Notes under the pieces: model-generated
Databases searched by the model: none
Told to the model about the DNA's origin: nothing
Seen by the model: only the letters and a program-made list of their open reading frames with translations
DNA from: Stromatinia cepivora
Taxonomy: Eukaryota > Ascomycota > Leotiomycetes > Helotiales > Sclerotiniaceae
Assembly: GCA_014898415.1 (NCBI GenBank)
Contig: RCTD01000006.1
Span: 1,860,001-1,924,000, forward strand
Direction of reading: 5' to 3'
Length of the DNA stretch: 64,000 nt
Shown here: positions 37,434 to 48,923 of the stretch, in pieces
Layout of the letters: each line of letters starts with the position of its first letter
How positions within the stretch are numbered: position 1 is the stretch's first letter
Position numbers and translations under genes: made by a program

Positions 37434-38761
37434 ATGAATGGCGTACAATCATTTCTGAATTCTCTTGGCCCAGAAGTTGAGGATCCCGAAGAAGGTAGGC
37501 AAACGAAATCATTGTATATCTATTTCAATTTTCAAAGTCTTCAATATAGCCAAGTGGTCTTCCAAGTGCTTGGAACGAGGCAGTGTGAGAGCCTTGGTCA
37601 CAACAGCAGCTTACTGTGGCGCAAAGTACTTAACGAAAAAGGGGAAAACTCCCGCCCGCTCCTAAATCACCCAGATGGCTGCGAGGAAGTTCCTGTATGG
37701 TCAAATTTTACATTATGAACACAACTTCGTAATATCATTTCCAAGAGCACTAAAGAATCATGCGGATTCATTACATATGTCCTAACTCTCTCGATATTTA
37801 GCCAAGATCATAAGCTAAAAAGTAATTCTAGAGGCGTTTCTGTTATTTTCTCAAACTATACCATCTCAAAATCTCGGATTTGTCGACTCAAAGGCCACTG
37901 AAATAGATTTGACGATTAATGGTAGAGATCTCACAATATATCAATCCCCTACGATTTTATCATCGAATCGAGATGGTGGAACTACTGGAGCAGGTAATTA
38001 CCTTCTTCTCGTGTATGAACACTTCATTTTATTCATCACTAATGATGGCATCAGTGATATGGAAAATCACCCCTCTTTTTGCAAAATGGATATCCTCGCC
38101 TACCAATCCACTGCTTCAACATCAGATCATCACCCCTGAATCAATTGTCCTCGAATTAGGCTGTGGGATATCCGGTCTAATAGCCCTTACTCTATCACCT
38201 CTCCTCCAGACCTACATCCTCACCGACCAACCATATATCCTGAAACTCCTCTCTCAGAATCTCACTTCCAACTCCTCCACACTATCAAATACAACAAACT
38301 CAAAATCCAAAACCCGCAAATCCAAAGCCCCCTCTTCGACCTCCACATCAACACCCCAGCCACCCTCAACCAACAAAATCATCCCCCTAACCCTCGACTG
38401 GGAAACCGACGTCGTATCGTCCTCTCTTACCTGTTCAGAAACCACAAAAAGTTTCGACACAATCATAGCATGTGATTGTATCTACAACGACGCATTAATC
38501 CCACCCTTTGTCCAAACTTGCGTTGATCTCTGTCGTCTGCGTCCCTCATCCTCATCCTCGTCTTCAGAAGGTGGAAACCCATCTAAAAATCCAACTCTCT
38601 GCATCACAGCCCAACAGCTCCGTTCTCCAGATGTCTTTGAATCCTGGCTTAAAGAATTCATTAAATATTTCAGGGTATGGAGAGTACAGGAGGGAGGTAT
38701 TAAGGACTGTGGGTTAGGAGAAGATTCGGGGTTTGTGGTGCACGTTGGGATTTTGAAATAG
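37434..38761 (+). CDS. RKM5-like protein-lysine methyltransferase (Methyltransf_16)
   Basis: A class I SAM-dependent methyltransferase. Yeast Rkm5 monomethylates ribosomal protein L1. Exons: 37434-37494, 37832-37993 and 38055-38761, giving 309 residues. Intron 1 is 337 bp (donor GTAGGC, acceptor TTCTAG), long for this region. Intron 2 is 61 bp. Splicing yields the family pattern LGFVDSKATEIDLTINGRDL, then GGTTGAVIWKITPLFAKWI, the SAM loop LELGCGISGL from residue 107, TLDWETD and the acidic motif IIACDCIYND. A Ser/Thr-rich insert follows the SAM loop. The first exon was placed from frame and splice logic, so the N-terminus is less certain than the rest. Confidence 0.85.
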
Positions 38762-40028
38762 ATATTAGGGTTACGATAGCTGGATCAGGGAGAATGTATA
38801 ATTTCCTTAAGTGTTAGTTTCGCTAGCTACGTTCTTTTTAAGAGGTCTTTGGGTCTTTGTACCGATACTCGATGATCATGTTGCTCTGCTGGAAACCTTG
38901 GGTGGCATTTGAATCGGGGCACCATCATCAAAGTCACCAGCAACCTCCTACGTGAGCGCATCTGGAACCGAGCCAATTGATGAACGTCATCCTTAGCAAT
39001 AGTGATTCCTGCCTCTAATTAAGGGCACCCATCTCACCAAGTTAGAATATAAATGGATTGAAATCTAATAGCACAGTATGCCATAATCCGAGCCAATCTA
39101 CATATTCGCGACATTGATTCAAACAACCCCCGGTGTAATCTCGTCGAAAGTCGAAAAAGCTGTGAAAGAATAATTTAATTTTTTCTTTTTTTCAGTTACG
39201 AAACTCCGCGTCTGAATACCCCGAGAACGGGGATTTTTTACCAAGTGGATTTAGATGGTTGTTGTCTCTAATGGATTCAAGATTTCGAGAAGGATGTTAT
39301 ATTGCATCTGCATAGGTAAAGCTTGATGTAATTTTATCATTTCTGAAATTGTAAATATATTTTATTTAATCTTATTTTATTTACTGTTTTATGGAATTGT
39401 GTATTGTGTATTGTGTATTATATTTTGAGATTTTGAGTTTCTTTTCGGGATTCTGGTAGGGTAGGTAGGTAGGTAGATATTTACTATTTACAAAATGTTG
39501 TTTTTTCCCGATATGATGTAATGTTTTATATGTTATTTTGTATACCTAGTAATATACTAATATCTTATCTCAATCATGATTCATCAATAAAATACATCTT
39601 GTTTCTTATCTGTGGTGAAATGACATTGATGTTTAGTTTGGGGGTGTGTAGTAGCTTGTAGTTTTTTCTTTTCCTTTAAACTTTGTACGGCGCGGTAGGG
39701 AAGAAGGGAAGTGGTGGTGAGTATATAAATAATAAATAAGTCGAAGGTATATATCTGTGCAAAGGTTTGTAGGGGTGGGAAGAAGTTTTTAGAGTTATTT
39801 CTCCAGTGTTTGGAGTTTAATTTTATTCTAATATAAATAATATATATTCACCGCTGCTTGTTTATGATTCAAATTTCGAACTTCAAATTTCAACTTTTGT
39901 GGATTGTGCATGGAATCCACATTCTGCTTTGCTTTGGTGATGGTTTGTTATTGTTATGTATACATATAGCTTTCGATGCTTTTAGGTGTTACAATTAAGG
40001 GTATTGTTAGTAATTGATTATATTGAGA

Positions 40029-40165
40029 AATAATCTATCAATAATTTATATAAAATAGATTATTTTAAAATCTTAATGGATAATTTACAGAATAGATAAT
40101 ATCTTTAATGGATTACTTACAGAACAGATTATCTATGGATATCTATGGATAGCGGATAATTTATA
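40029..40165. repeat. degenerate patch related to the GGATAATC MITE
   Basis: Repeated forms of GGATAATTTA, AGATTATCTATGGAT and GCGGATAAT resemble the interior of the MITE at 44434-44959. No terminal repeats or target duplication could be fixed, so this is a decayed or partial copy at best. Confidence 0.35.
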
Positions 40166-40318
40166 CGCAGCATAATCAGGGGCTTGGTCGAGGTTGTTGA
40201 GGTGGTTGAGGGATAAGGAATGTTGGAATGGTAAGTAAATTTCTATATGACATCGATGATTTGATACTTTAATTGCTGGCACCTTTCATTTTATAATGTC
40301 TTTTTCTTTTTGGTAGTT

Positions 40319-40573
40319 GTAGGTCAAGAAGGTAATAAATCTGAAGACTTTCTTACAACAACTTATATTACGAGGTTGTCATATCATATTGCAAGCTTCG
40401 ATTCAGGATACATGGCAAACTGGAAGTTTGATGCAGGTTCTGCAAAGATGGATATTTTTCAGAGCTATGATATTCATTCGCAATGTGTGATGAACGTTGT
40501 GGACGAGATGATGAAGTCCCTACAGAAATACAGAATTATTCTACTGGAGATAGGATCCGAAACCATGAAATAG
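40319..40573 (+). CDS. possible orphan exon, unknown product
   Basis: An open frame of about 85 codons follows an intron-like stretch (donor GTAAGT at 40231, acceptor TTTTTGGTAG ending at 40318) and ends in TAG at 40571-40573. Residues look protein-like (ANWKFDAGSAKMDIFQSYD) but match no family known to me. No convincing upstream exon or ATG was found. Confidence 0.2.
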   Translation, partial: VGQEGNKSEDFLTTTYITRLSYHIASFDSGYMANWKFDAGSAKMDIFQSYDIHSQCVMNVVDEMMKSLQKYRIILLEIGSETMK

Positions 40574-41268
40574 AAAATTGATTGTTTCTTTGGAGTTACG
40601 CTAACTTGATTTTTATATGATGAGATTTGAAGATTTCAATGACTTCTCGTCTCGATATTCATCATTATCATCGGATATATTCAAAACTATGGTATGTCCA
40701 TGCATAACATTTATATAAGCTCCCAGTACTTATCGAAATATTTTGAGGCAATATTATCCGAAAGTCTATGTATGTTTTAGCTGCACTATAACTCCTTTCT
40801 GAATTTCTATCTCTGGCATCCATTTAAATACATTCCTCCTCAGCCAGGTTGAGATAGAATCATTCCTATATATTGAATATTTGGTAATATAATGTAATGT
40901 TGATTCAACGTCGTGGTATTATCATTGGCGACTAGCCCCCTAGTTAATGGGAACAAGCGAGACCATGGGAAATTCATAGGTCCTCTAGTTAATTATATAC
41001 AAACTTTCTATAAATAATTTAAATAATGATTGTGTATACCAGGTCTATAATATGATTAATTGGCGGTGAAAGATCTTAATCACTGGTTAGTCGTCATTTC
41101 CTTCGCATCCTTAAATGTTGCTTCCTTACAACTAGCAATGTAAGAACCACTACACAATCCATATCTTCTTTTGCCAAAGATCACTTATTCTTCATCATAT
41201 TGTCTTCAATCCTCTTAACAATTACAAATTTCAGAAACAGAAATAGATTTTAAATAGTTATATTCATA

Positions 41269-42252
41269 ATGGCGGGACGCTATCAAATAGCCTGTGATAC
41301 TTGCCACAAAATCAAGATGAAGTGAGCTCCTACTGCTTGTCAGAGCTGGTTTGATCGAAAAGTAGCTTGGGCCTATCCAACGCCCAGATAGCCAAAAGAA
41401 AAAAAAGGTATCTGTGGAAGAAAATAATACCGATGATGGTGATGATGGGTCCCGCGGCACTAGATTCCAGAGCGCCAATTTCCTTGAAAGCGTAGAAGAG
41501 CTTAGAAAAGAGCCGGAAAACTGACAATCAAAAGGTCGACAAACACACATATTTATCAAAGCAGTATATGGCCAATTTCACAGGTGTTTCTTTTAGCAGT
41601 ATCAATTCCCAAGAGCTTTGTCGGTTATTGGTTTTTAGCTTTAAAGCTTTGATGAGATACATGATATGGAATATGAATCATCAGGTATGGAATATTGTGT
41701 AAGTTCATTAGGAGACGAGTTAAGTGCTGTAAGAACCCATCAATGTTAAATCTACTTTGCTCTCATTAGCACATTTTATATCTTTCACTGACACATACCA
41801 GGTTAAGATTAGTCTCTGTGATTCAATCCATCGAACGCCCGGATACGGCGACCGATGCAGCTAGGCTTCCATGTCTAATTCCCCGCGTTAAAAACATAAT
41901 AAAAGGCTCAATAAGTAATAGCATACATAATGACACTCAAATATGTGCAAGGCCCTCTTCCGACATATTTGCGCCCCTGTCTGGAGGCATGAAGTTTGGA
42001 AATATGTTGTATAGAGGTATGCAAGTTGGGAATTCGCAGCATGGAGATATGCTATAAAGAGATATACAGTCTGGAATCATGAATATCCAGAATCCCATGA
42101 ACTCTGGCACAAATATGCCTACTGCGGCCGGTGTACCTTACGATTATGGTATCACCGCTGAAGACTACCGCGAAAATGAAGTTCCATTTGGGAAGCGAAG
42201 CATTTTCCATAAAGGTAAACAAGAAAATACTATAAAAAAGGCTAGATTATGA
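41269..42252 (+). pseudogene. Zn2Cys6-type regulator relic
   Basis: An ATG at 41269 opens MAGRYQIACDTCHKIKMK, which fits the first half of a fungal Zn2Cys6 DNA-binding domain (CxxC then a basic stretch). A donor GTGAGC follows directly. No exon restoring the other cysteines was found. Further down, coding-like pieces appear: an acidic stretch around 41411-41524 (VSVEENNTDDGDDGS), then a Met/Gly/Asn-rich part and VPYDYGITAEDYRENEVPFG (to 42252), with a TAA at 42055 between. The pieces lie in plausible order for one gene but need frame changes and a stop read-through. Loss of the second half of the zinc cluster means no DNA binding of the usual kind. Confidence 0.4.
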
Positions 42253-42882
42253 AATTCGTGGATACAATTCTGGCATGATTTATTACTACGAACAGCGTAT
42301 TTTCTCTAGAAATCAAAAGCAATGAAACATCAGCTATGCAGAAACCAAATGGCTTGACATTTTGATCCTTCTGAGAATTTTAAGGGCGGTGATGAATGAA
42401 TGAATGAATAGTCAAGTCCGGGGTTATTCAAATGAGAATGGATGAGTTCGTTGGTTCGCTTGGCCGTTCCAGTGGTGTGGAAAGGAGAACTCGCGTTTTT
42501 CCACAGAACTGCATGCTGCGTGGTAGCATTGTTTCTATGACATATTTGCTGAGTTTTTTGCCTGATGCAATGCAGCCTATCCAAATCTAGATATTACACT
42601 GCCAAGCGGGATGATGAGACTGTTCTAACATAATTACTTGTTGGGTAAATGCGCAATGACTAACAAGTAAACAGGCGGCCAAATAATATGATACCGTCAC
42701 ACGACTTGTTCAATCATTGCCCCGCCACCCTCTTGATTCAGGACACAACCTATAAAGTAAAGCACAGCAGCCAGCGCATTAACGTATAGGTTAGGAAGTA
42801 ACACTCCTGAGCCTCTATGAAACTGGCTTTAGGCTGGAGTATTTTCTCCAACTGCCCACGACAACATTTCTTATTTCTTCAG

Positions 42883-43025
42883 GTTTTTGGAGTTTGGGGA
42901 AGAAGATTGGGACTTCATGCTCGAGATTTTGAGCCGGTAGAAAGGGATGGAAAAATCGTGATGATGACAGAGTTGGCGTGGGAAGCAGAGCATTCACCTG
43001 ATTATGAATGGGTACTAAGATTTTG
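42883..43025 (+). pseudogene. isolated exon-like fragment
   Basis: A strong acceptor (pyrimidine tract then TTCTTCAG, ending 42882) opens a frame with FGVWGRRLGLHARDFEPVER and MMTELAWEAEHSPDYEW. A donor-like GTACTAAG follows, then a TGA. The residues look coding, but no neighbouring exon was found and no family is recognised. It may belong to the decayed gene upstream or downstream. Confidence 0.3.
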
Positions 43026-43165
43026 AGACATGGGACGAGAAGGATGAATGAAGATGACGATTGAGAAGATAATATTCACTTGAATTAGCCAGCCTAAGAA
43101 CTTCAAAACCTTGGTCTACATTTCGACTCTATTGAGTGAAAATTGGAGTCGGACGCGCCATCACC

Positions 43166-45611
43166 ATGAGACATCTCGTCCTCTTTCCTATTTTTGCACT
43201 CTTCCTCGTCGCAACTGCAGCTCCCATTCGAATTCAAACAACGGAGAATGCACTTCTTTCTCTGTTTTTAACGTCTAAGGTCAGACTGCGGGCGTTCAAT
43301 GCTGCTGTTGAGCTTGATAAGGCTATGTGTGACTTGAAATATGGCGAACGCTGGATCAAGAAACCAAGTTTGGAGCTGTGGATACGATTGGAAAAAATGG
43401 TCATAACGTTTGATACTTATTAATTCTGGAATCTGTGGAGTAAAATCGTCGGACATCATCTTTGCCCAAGATACCGACATCAGTAGCCTGTCCAAACTCG
43501 AGAATAGGCGACATACAGATCGTAGGACTTGCAGAGATGGCAAAATCAGAAGTCATAAATACCAATTACTGCTTGATGCGGAAACATTGAAGAGATTTTG
43601 GGCCAGTAGTAAGGACTGTTTCGAGTTGTTATCAAATGAGGAGGCTGAGTACGGGACCCCAAAAAAGCCGGGGAAATCCAAGGACGTTGTCAAGAAAGGT
43701 TCCACAGAGAAGAAAGGTGCCGAGCATACAGTCGAGCTTAAGGAGGTTTACAGAGAATACTACGCTAAGAAATTTATGGAAGAGCACCTTGAAAGAGAAA
43801 ATACCCGAAAGGAGCCTGCTCCAATTCGGGACCAGCAGGAGTTAAATACTCAGAAATTTCTTGCAAATCGATAAATTTATATTAGTCATGAAGTTCAAGG
43901 ACATGGCTCTGTGCGATCAACATGTCTTACAATTTGTGGAGACGGCAAGGTTTGAGACAAAATCTGGAGTATATTCGATATACATGACGCAAGCGATTGT
44001 TTTGAGTTGATGACGGATGATATGCCTATGTTTAGGAAAGAGGGCGCCAAAGCTAATGATCAAAACACAAAGAAGATATTGAAATATTACAATATCAGCT
44101 TGAAAGATTCGAAGGAGCGCAAAAAGGAGGTTAAAGGTGTAATCAAGAAAGATCCGACACGGGGAAAACACGCCGAGTATAGAGCCAAATTTGGGGAGTC
44201 TTACAAACACATCATTCATGAAGTATTTCTGGAGGAGCAGTTAAAGGCTCTAGAGGTCGCGGGAAACGGGAACATTCCAGCTCAGCACCAAGACGAGATG
44301 GATTAGCACAAGTTGCTAGCAGATCAACAAATTGCGACGAATCAAGACCCGCTAATCACTCTTCCTGGCCAGGATGGTCACGAAGCTGGAGAAAACAAAC
44401 CAAAGGAAGGATCTGCTCTGGTTATCTCGGATAGGCTGCGCAAAAATTATCTATACCCATGGGTTATCCACGGATAATCCGCTCTGTGAATACCTATCAG
44501 AAATCCTACTCGCCCTGTGAATTACCTATCCAGATTTAAAATTATCTATTCTGTTATAGATAATCCGCGGATTATCTGTAGATAACTCATCTATTTATAG
44601 ATAAATGGATTATCTGCAAGTAATCCGTGGATATACAGGTAATTTGCAAATAATCCGTAGGTATATAAGTTATTTATAGATAATCCATGGATTATCCATG
44701 GATTATCCACTTTTCGCTTAAATTTGAAGCTATTCTTAGATCATTTTATAATTCAAAAATAATCCAAGTTTAGATTTATATTAATTTTTATACTAATTAT
44801 AAAATTATACAATATACAGATAAATAGATATCCACAGATAATCTGTATCTGCTCTATGAATTATCCATCCCAAATTTTGAATTACCTATCCTGCTACAGA
44901 TAATCCGCGGGTTACCTATCAAGATCATTACACGCCTTATGGGTACCCGTTGCGCAGTCTAATCTCGGAGGAAAAGCCTATCGATGGCAATGAGAAAGTC
45001 GAAGAAATTAGTCATGAAGACGAAGAAAACAAATCGACGGAATCGTCTATTTTGGTTGCCTCGGAGGGGACGCCTATCGATAGCAGTAAGATTTGCCTTG
45101 CCTCTGCAGGTTATAGTTCATCATTTGCAGGTTTGAGCGCCCATGCTGAAAATTTCCTTAAATTTCTGGAACGCGGTACGGTTCGACTTTGGCCGGGTAT
45201 AAAACAAAATATGATAATTTTGAACGACAGTGTTAGAGCTTCCCGAAGAAAGATAATCGGATACTCAGATACTGGAGATGAGTGCTTGAAACAAGCATTG
45301 AAGATAAAGCGCCCTAACAGTAAAGATCGCGAAGAGTTTGGAGCGGAATTCGGTAAAAATATCAGAGAGGAACAACCCAGGAGGAAAGCCAGGATAGAGC
45401 TGCTTTCCGAAAAGACAAAGGAGACGAAGCCCGGTAATTGGGAAAGGGCATCTGCAGATGGTCAATTTCAAGGAAACTAGTTGCACACACGAGGAAGGTT
45501 TACGGGCGTGTGGCGGAAGATGGGAAGACGATGCATGGAAGACCCATTCTGTTTGATCCGCAAGGGAATTATATTGATGGGGATGTGCTTGATAGTATTA
45601 TGGGAGTTTGA
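43166..45611 (+). pseudogene. secreted protein with internal repeats, disrupted
   Basis: Starts at ATG 43166 with a clear signal peptide (MRHLVLFPIFALFLVATAA). Three related stretches follow: 43410-43874, about 43920-44306, and 44950-45480. Shared features are TCxxxxDGKI/V near the start of the first two units, then SKDCFELL or SDCFELM, and a Lys/Glu-rich helical part (VYREYYAKKFMEEHLE; YRAKFGESYKHIIHEVFLEE; FGAEFGKNIREE). A further coding stretch near 45465-45611 contains HGRPILFDPQGNYIDGDV and ends in TGA. The pieces are in different frames and a MITE sits between units 2 and 3, so the gene is broken. The original could be one repeat-containing secreted protein or tandem paralogues. I recognise no domain. 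An effector role is only a guess from secretion. Confidence 0.5.
44434..44959. mobile_element. MITE with TA target duplication
   Basis: 526 bp with terminal inverted repeats GGCTGCGCAA / GACTGCGCAA, flanked by TA at 44432-44433 and 44960-44961. The interior is made of many short palindromes built on GGATAATCC, GCGGATTATC and CCATGGATTATCC, so it folds extensively. It has no coding capacity. TA flanks fit Tc1/mariner-type mobilisation. It interrupts the secreted-protein gene. The octamer ATCTCGGA occurs on both sides just outside the TA pair. Confidence 0.75.
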
Positions 45612-46719
45612 AGCCGTGATGCTGATGATTGATGGGTATTGAGGAAGCCTAAGGGGTTGAAGAAAGCCAAGGATTCTTGATATTGGAGTTGACGGAAAAC
45701 AGTGGTACATATGATGACTGGCTCGAGGAATCATTATGCAGTGGTTATTGGAAAGCTGATGCTGTCATTATCTACATTTGATCGAAAATCGAAGAGCCAC
45801 ATCCACTCAAATAATTCAGCAATTTAGCCCCTGCTTTCTCACCACTTGCTATAATATTAAGCCTCACCGTGCTACTCCAACAATGAAGCTATTATTACCA
45901 AATACCAAATCATTGAAATCGACATCTGTAATAAAACTTCCGTGCAATCTCAAGTCTTTAGGGTCAAGTATAAAATTTGATACCGATGAAAGAGGAGGGG
46001 CTGGGAAATCAGTCTATTCCTCATGAAAGTAATGTATTCAACAATAAGTTGGTTCTGCAATACTGTATTGAAAAAGGTCCACGCCAACGTCCCCGCCCCT
46101 AGATATGACTGTTAAAAGATAAATTAGCACCAAAGTATCATTGGTGAGAACTCCTCAATTCATAGTAAAAGTATTGATGCAATAAGCATACAATCCCTCA
46201 CCCAGATCAGCAAATTAGCGGAAGAAGCGAGTTACTTCACTTGGTCTCTCAACAAAGCAATGCTACTTCGAGCTTCTGCACTGGGATTATTGTCTCCAGG
46301 TTCCGTTCATGGCCATTGAATACGACTTTCAAAGTATTTTGCATTAGAGTTTTGCCTCTTTCTTCAGATGTGGATTAGCTGGCCCTTCATGCCGGTGAAC
46401 TCAACGTTTTGTTTTGAGTACACTAATACATGTCATATCTATTTGTAGTGTTGGTTTCTGACTTTAGAATGGACCCTTATGGAAATAATATCTCGGAAAA
46501 ACATACATTCAAAATATATCTTTTGAAACGCCGTTCTCTTGGACCCTTCCTCCTCCATACTGTATGATCTTTAGTTGATAGTCAACTCAAATCATTACGT
46601 TATTGCAAACTCTGCAATTCAACCGCCTCAATAAGCAATGACCTCTTAGTATAATTGGCCAACTTAATAATCGTGCCGGAACAATACTAACAGCAACAAA
46701 TACAAATGAAAACCAAAAG

Positions 46720-46950
46720 ATGCCCATTACCATCCTACCCGTTCGATTACCGTTATTCAGAACAAGACACTCCACTCGTAGCTCATTACTTTGCTCAGCA
46801 CACATCCAACAAAAGTTCAAGTGCCGTTTCTGCAACCAGAAGATCATAGACCCAGAAAATGAAGAGATTTTCATGCAAGCGGTGACGGCACATCACCAAC
46901 TCCCTGCGATGAGCAAAGCGCCCCATCTACATGATGATCGTGCCCCATAA
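46720..46950 (+). CDS. small ORF with CxxC motif, doubtful
   Basis: 76 residues from ATG 46720, containing FKCRFCNQKIIDPENEEIF and an HH pair after it, loosely like a zinc-binding finger. An overlapping frame starting at 46706 (MKTKRCPLPSYPFDYRYS) is also coding-like, so a frameshift between the two could have split one gene. No family is recognised. Confidence 0.25.
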   Translation: MPITILPVRLPLFRTRHSTRSSLLCSAHIQQKFKCRFCNQKIIDPENEEIFMQAVTAHHQLPAMSKAPHLHDDRAP

Positions 46951-47984
46951 TACGGTTAAAGTTTCCGGAGTTCTCCAACACCGGCATTCGGCAGTCGAAA
47001 ATCTAATGGTCATGATATAATCCCACTTGTGAATGTCACCTACTGGACCATCATGACAATGTGGCCGCATGATCAAAAAGAACAACACTCGAGCTGAAGG
47101 AGAAAAAAAACTTACAATATGGTTGATATTGCATGGCTAGTAATGCTTGATGTCGAACTTCTCGATGACCAACTACATACATGGGCATATAGCATGAGAA
47201 AAAGAAAGGAAATAAATCCACCAGCGCTCCTCCCTCAAATATTTCAGTGCGTGATTCACAGTGATTTTTCCGACTTCGGGTCAACCACCCACAGCGGTTT
47301 CAATGTTAGGCAACTTGAAAGAGCCAGGAAAGATGAAAAGCTGAAGAAAAAGATACGACCAAAACTATTTAAAAGGACACTCGTTATAAGAATATCCTCT
47401 TTATAAAGATGATTTCTTCGCTTCTCTTTTTTTTGGCGTAAGTAAGATTTATATTCTTAAATCCCCTTGATATAAGATTCCGATACTTTTATATATTCTT
47501 ATTCGATCAATTAGATAACTAATACGTGAATAATATTATCGGAATTCTATTACCGAGGTAGAAGATGTTTATGAATTTTATGAAATTTTATACCCGACCG
47601 GAATTATTTCCTTTTCAGCCAGTTAATTATTGTCTAAAGCAATTTGTTTTATATATATCGATATTAATTGGACCCGCTATATTCATCCTACGCGCCGATG
47701 GTTTACGAAACGGGTCGTCCTGTGTCAGGCCGGAGTCCGTGCCGCATTTAAATCCCTCATAATAATTTTCTTATCTTATTCGCCACTCGTATTTTATTTT
47801 ATTTTATCTCGATACCTATATAAACCTGTTGGCCATAAGTTGGTAAATCTCGCATCAATGCCTCACTCTTCATTTCGTCGTATGTATTACTCCTCATCTT
47901 AATCAGCGAAGACCTTTTACATCTAACACTTGACCAAAACTTATATATATATATCATAAATCGCCGATTTTACAGAGTCGTTCG

Positions 47985-48242
47985 TTACACTGGTTGTGTC
48001 GTTATTAATATGTCTGTTGGATAAATTTGGTCGTCGTCCTCGGGTTCCGTTTTCCCTCGGCGCCTGAGGGATTTGCGAAACAGGTTCGAGGTGTTATTGG
48101 GATCAGCAAACATATTGAATGTTTTTGTTACCAAGTCTGATGGGTCGCGTTCCTTGTATGTACTGCTTTTACGCTGCTTCTCATAGTGCTTTTTATCGCT
48201 CCTGGTACAGAACAGTGTAGCTGATAAGATCGTTCGTTTCAT
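47985..48242 (-). CDS. small ORF, unknown, divergent to 48264
   Basis: 85 residues from ATG 48242, very basic and polar (KHYEKQRKSSTYKERDPSD; RRRGKTEPEDDDQIYP). It ends QPV. It has no recognised domain and no intron signal. It starts 22 bp from the divergent frame at 48264, too close for two ordinary promoters, so at most one of the pair is likely real. Confidence 0.2.
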   Translation of the reverse strand: MKRTILSATLFCTRSDKKHYEKQRKSSTYKERDPSDLVTKTFNMFADPNNTSNLFRKSLRRRGKTEPEDDDQIYPTDILITTQPV

Positions 48243-48263
48243 GAGATCTTGTCACGTGACATT

Positions 48264-48923
48264 ATGTTAAAATTGGACGTTGTCACCAGTCAGCCTTTTA
48301 AGTTGTGGGTTATGGCCATTGGTGTTTCGCCTCGGTTGAAGAGTCTTTTTACCGTCATGGTTCCTAAGAGTCTTGAAGATAGGTTGACTGATCGTGGCTG
48401 GTGTCCTGCTGGCCCTAGCTCCCATATTCCTTCGAATCTTTGGTTGGAACTTGGTGGGCGTTTGGACGGGTGTACTCCTTTTTTCCCCCATGTTAATCGT
48501 GATTTTAAGAAGCGGGTGTTTTTGGACGAGGCTTTTAATGATAATGGTTCGCGGGATTTATTAATGGTCCGACCTTGGAAAGTCTGGGTGGATATGAAAC
48601 GACAACTGAAGTTTTTTACTACGGTTGATTGTGATGGTTTGTTTCAGCTCCGGTTTGACGAGGATCCTGTTTGCTATCATGTTGTTTTTGTTATTATCAT
48701 GTATCGACGGTTGGAATCTGAAGGTGAAATGGATGTTGATGTGAAAGTGGGTCAGCCTTCCAATTCTGGTTGTAGTGACCCTCGACGTTCGGGTAACTCC
48801 GCATCGTCGACTATGAGGCTTTCGCAGATGCATCCTTCACTGAAGATGAGAAATATTTCTAGTTTTATCAGAGAGGAAATGAACAATTTAATTATATTCG
48901 TCATCGTTATCTACTTCTTCTAG
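48264..48923 (+). CDS. hypothetical protein, perhaps truncated
   Basis: 219 residues from ATG 48264 (MLKLDVVTSQPFK). A GTG further upstream also lies in frame. Balanced codon use, no stop, and an ordered middle part (KRVFLDEAFNDNGSRDLLMV; WVDMKRQLKFFTTVDCDG). The last 25 codons turn hydrophobic and AT-rich (LIIFVIVIYFF), as if the reading frame runs into the AT-rich block, so the true 3' end may have been lost. No family is recognised. It lies 92 bp before a pogo element. Confidence 0.35.
   Translation: MLKLDVVTSQPFKLWVMAIGVSPRLKSLFTVMVPKSLEDRLTDRGWCPAGPSSHIPSNLWLELGGRLDGCTPFFPHVNRDFKKRVFLDEAFNDNGSRDLLMVRPWKVWVDMKRQLKFFTTVDCDGLFQLRFDEDPVCYHVVFVIIMYRRLESEGEMDVDVKVGQPSNSGCSDPRRSGNSASSTMRLSQMHPSLKMRNISSFIREEMNNLIIFVIVIYFF

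Larger units (their letters stand above)
38762..41268. other. gene-poor stretch
   Basis: About 2.5 kb, AT-rich from 39320 on, without a supported gene. It holds a possible orphan exon (40319-40573) and a degenerate palindromic repeat patch (40029-40165), both listed. The first 300 bp are the presumed 3' flank of the RKM5-like gene. Confidence 0.45.
45612..48263. other. gene-poor stretch with small orphan frames
   Basis: No gene is firmly supported. Frames of 76-95 codons with ATG starts occur at 46720 (plus), 47119 (plus) and 48242 (minus). Two are listed separately. Composition becomes AT-rich after about 47400. Confidence 0.4.

Noticed and set aside
41215..41559. 114-codon minus-strand frame with hydrophobic stretches
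   Set aside because: It overlaps the Zn2Cys6-like start on the opposite strand and shows no domain; composition follows the complementary coding-like sequence.
45265..45734. Minus-strand frames of 73 and 85 codons
   Set aside because: Opposite the coding-like third unit of the secreted-protein relic; no independent support.
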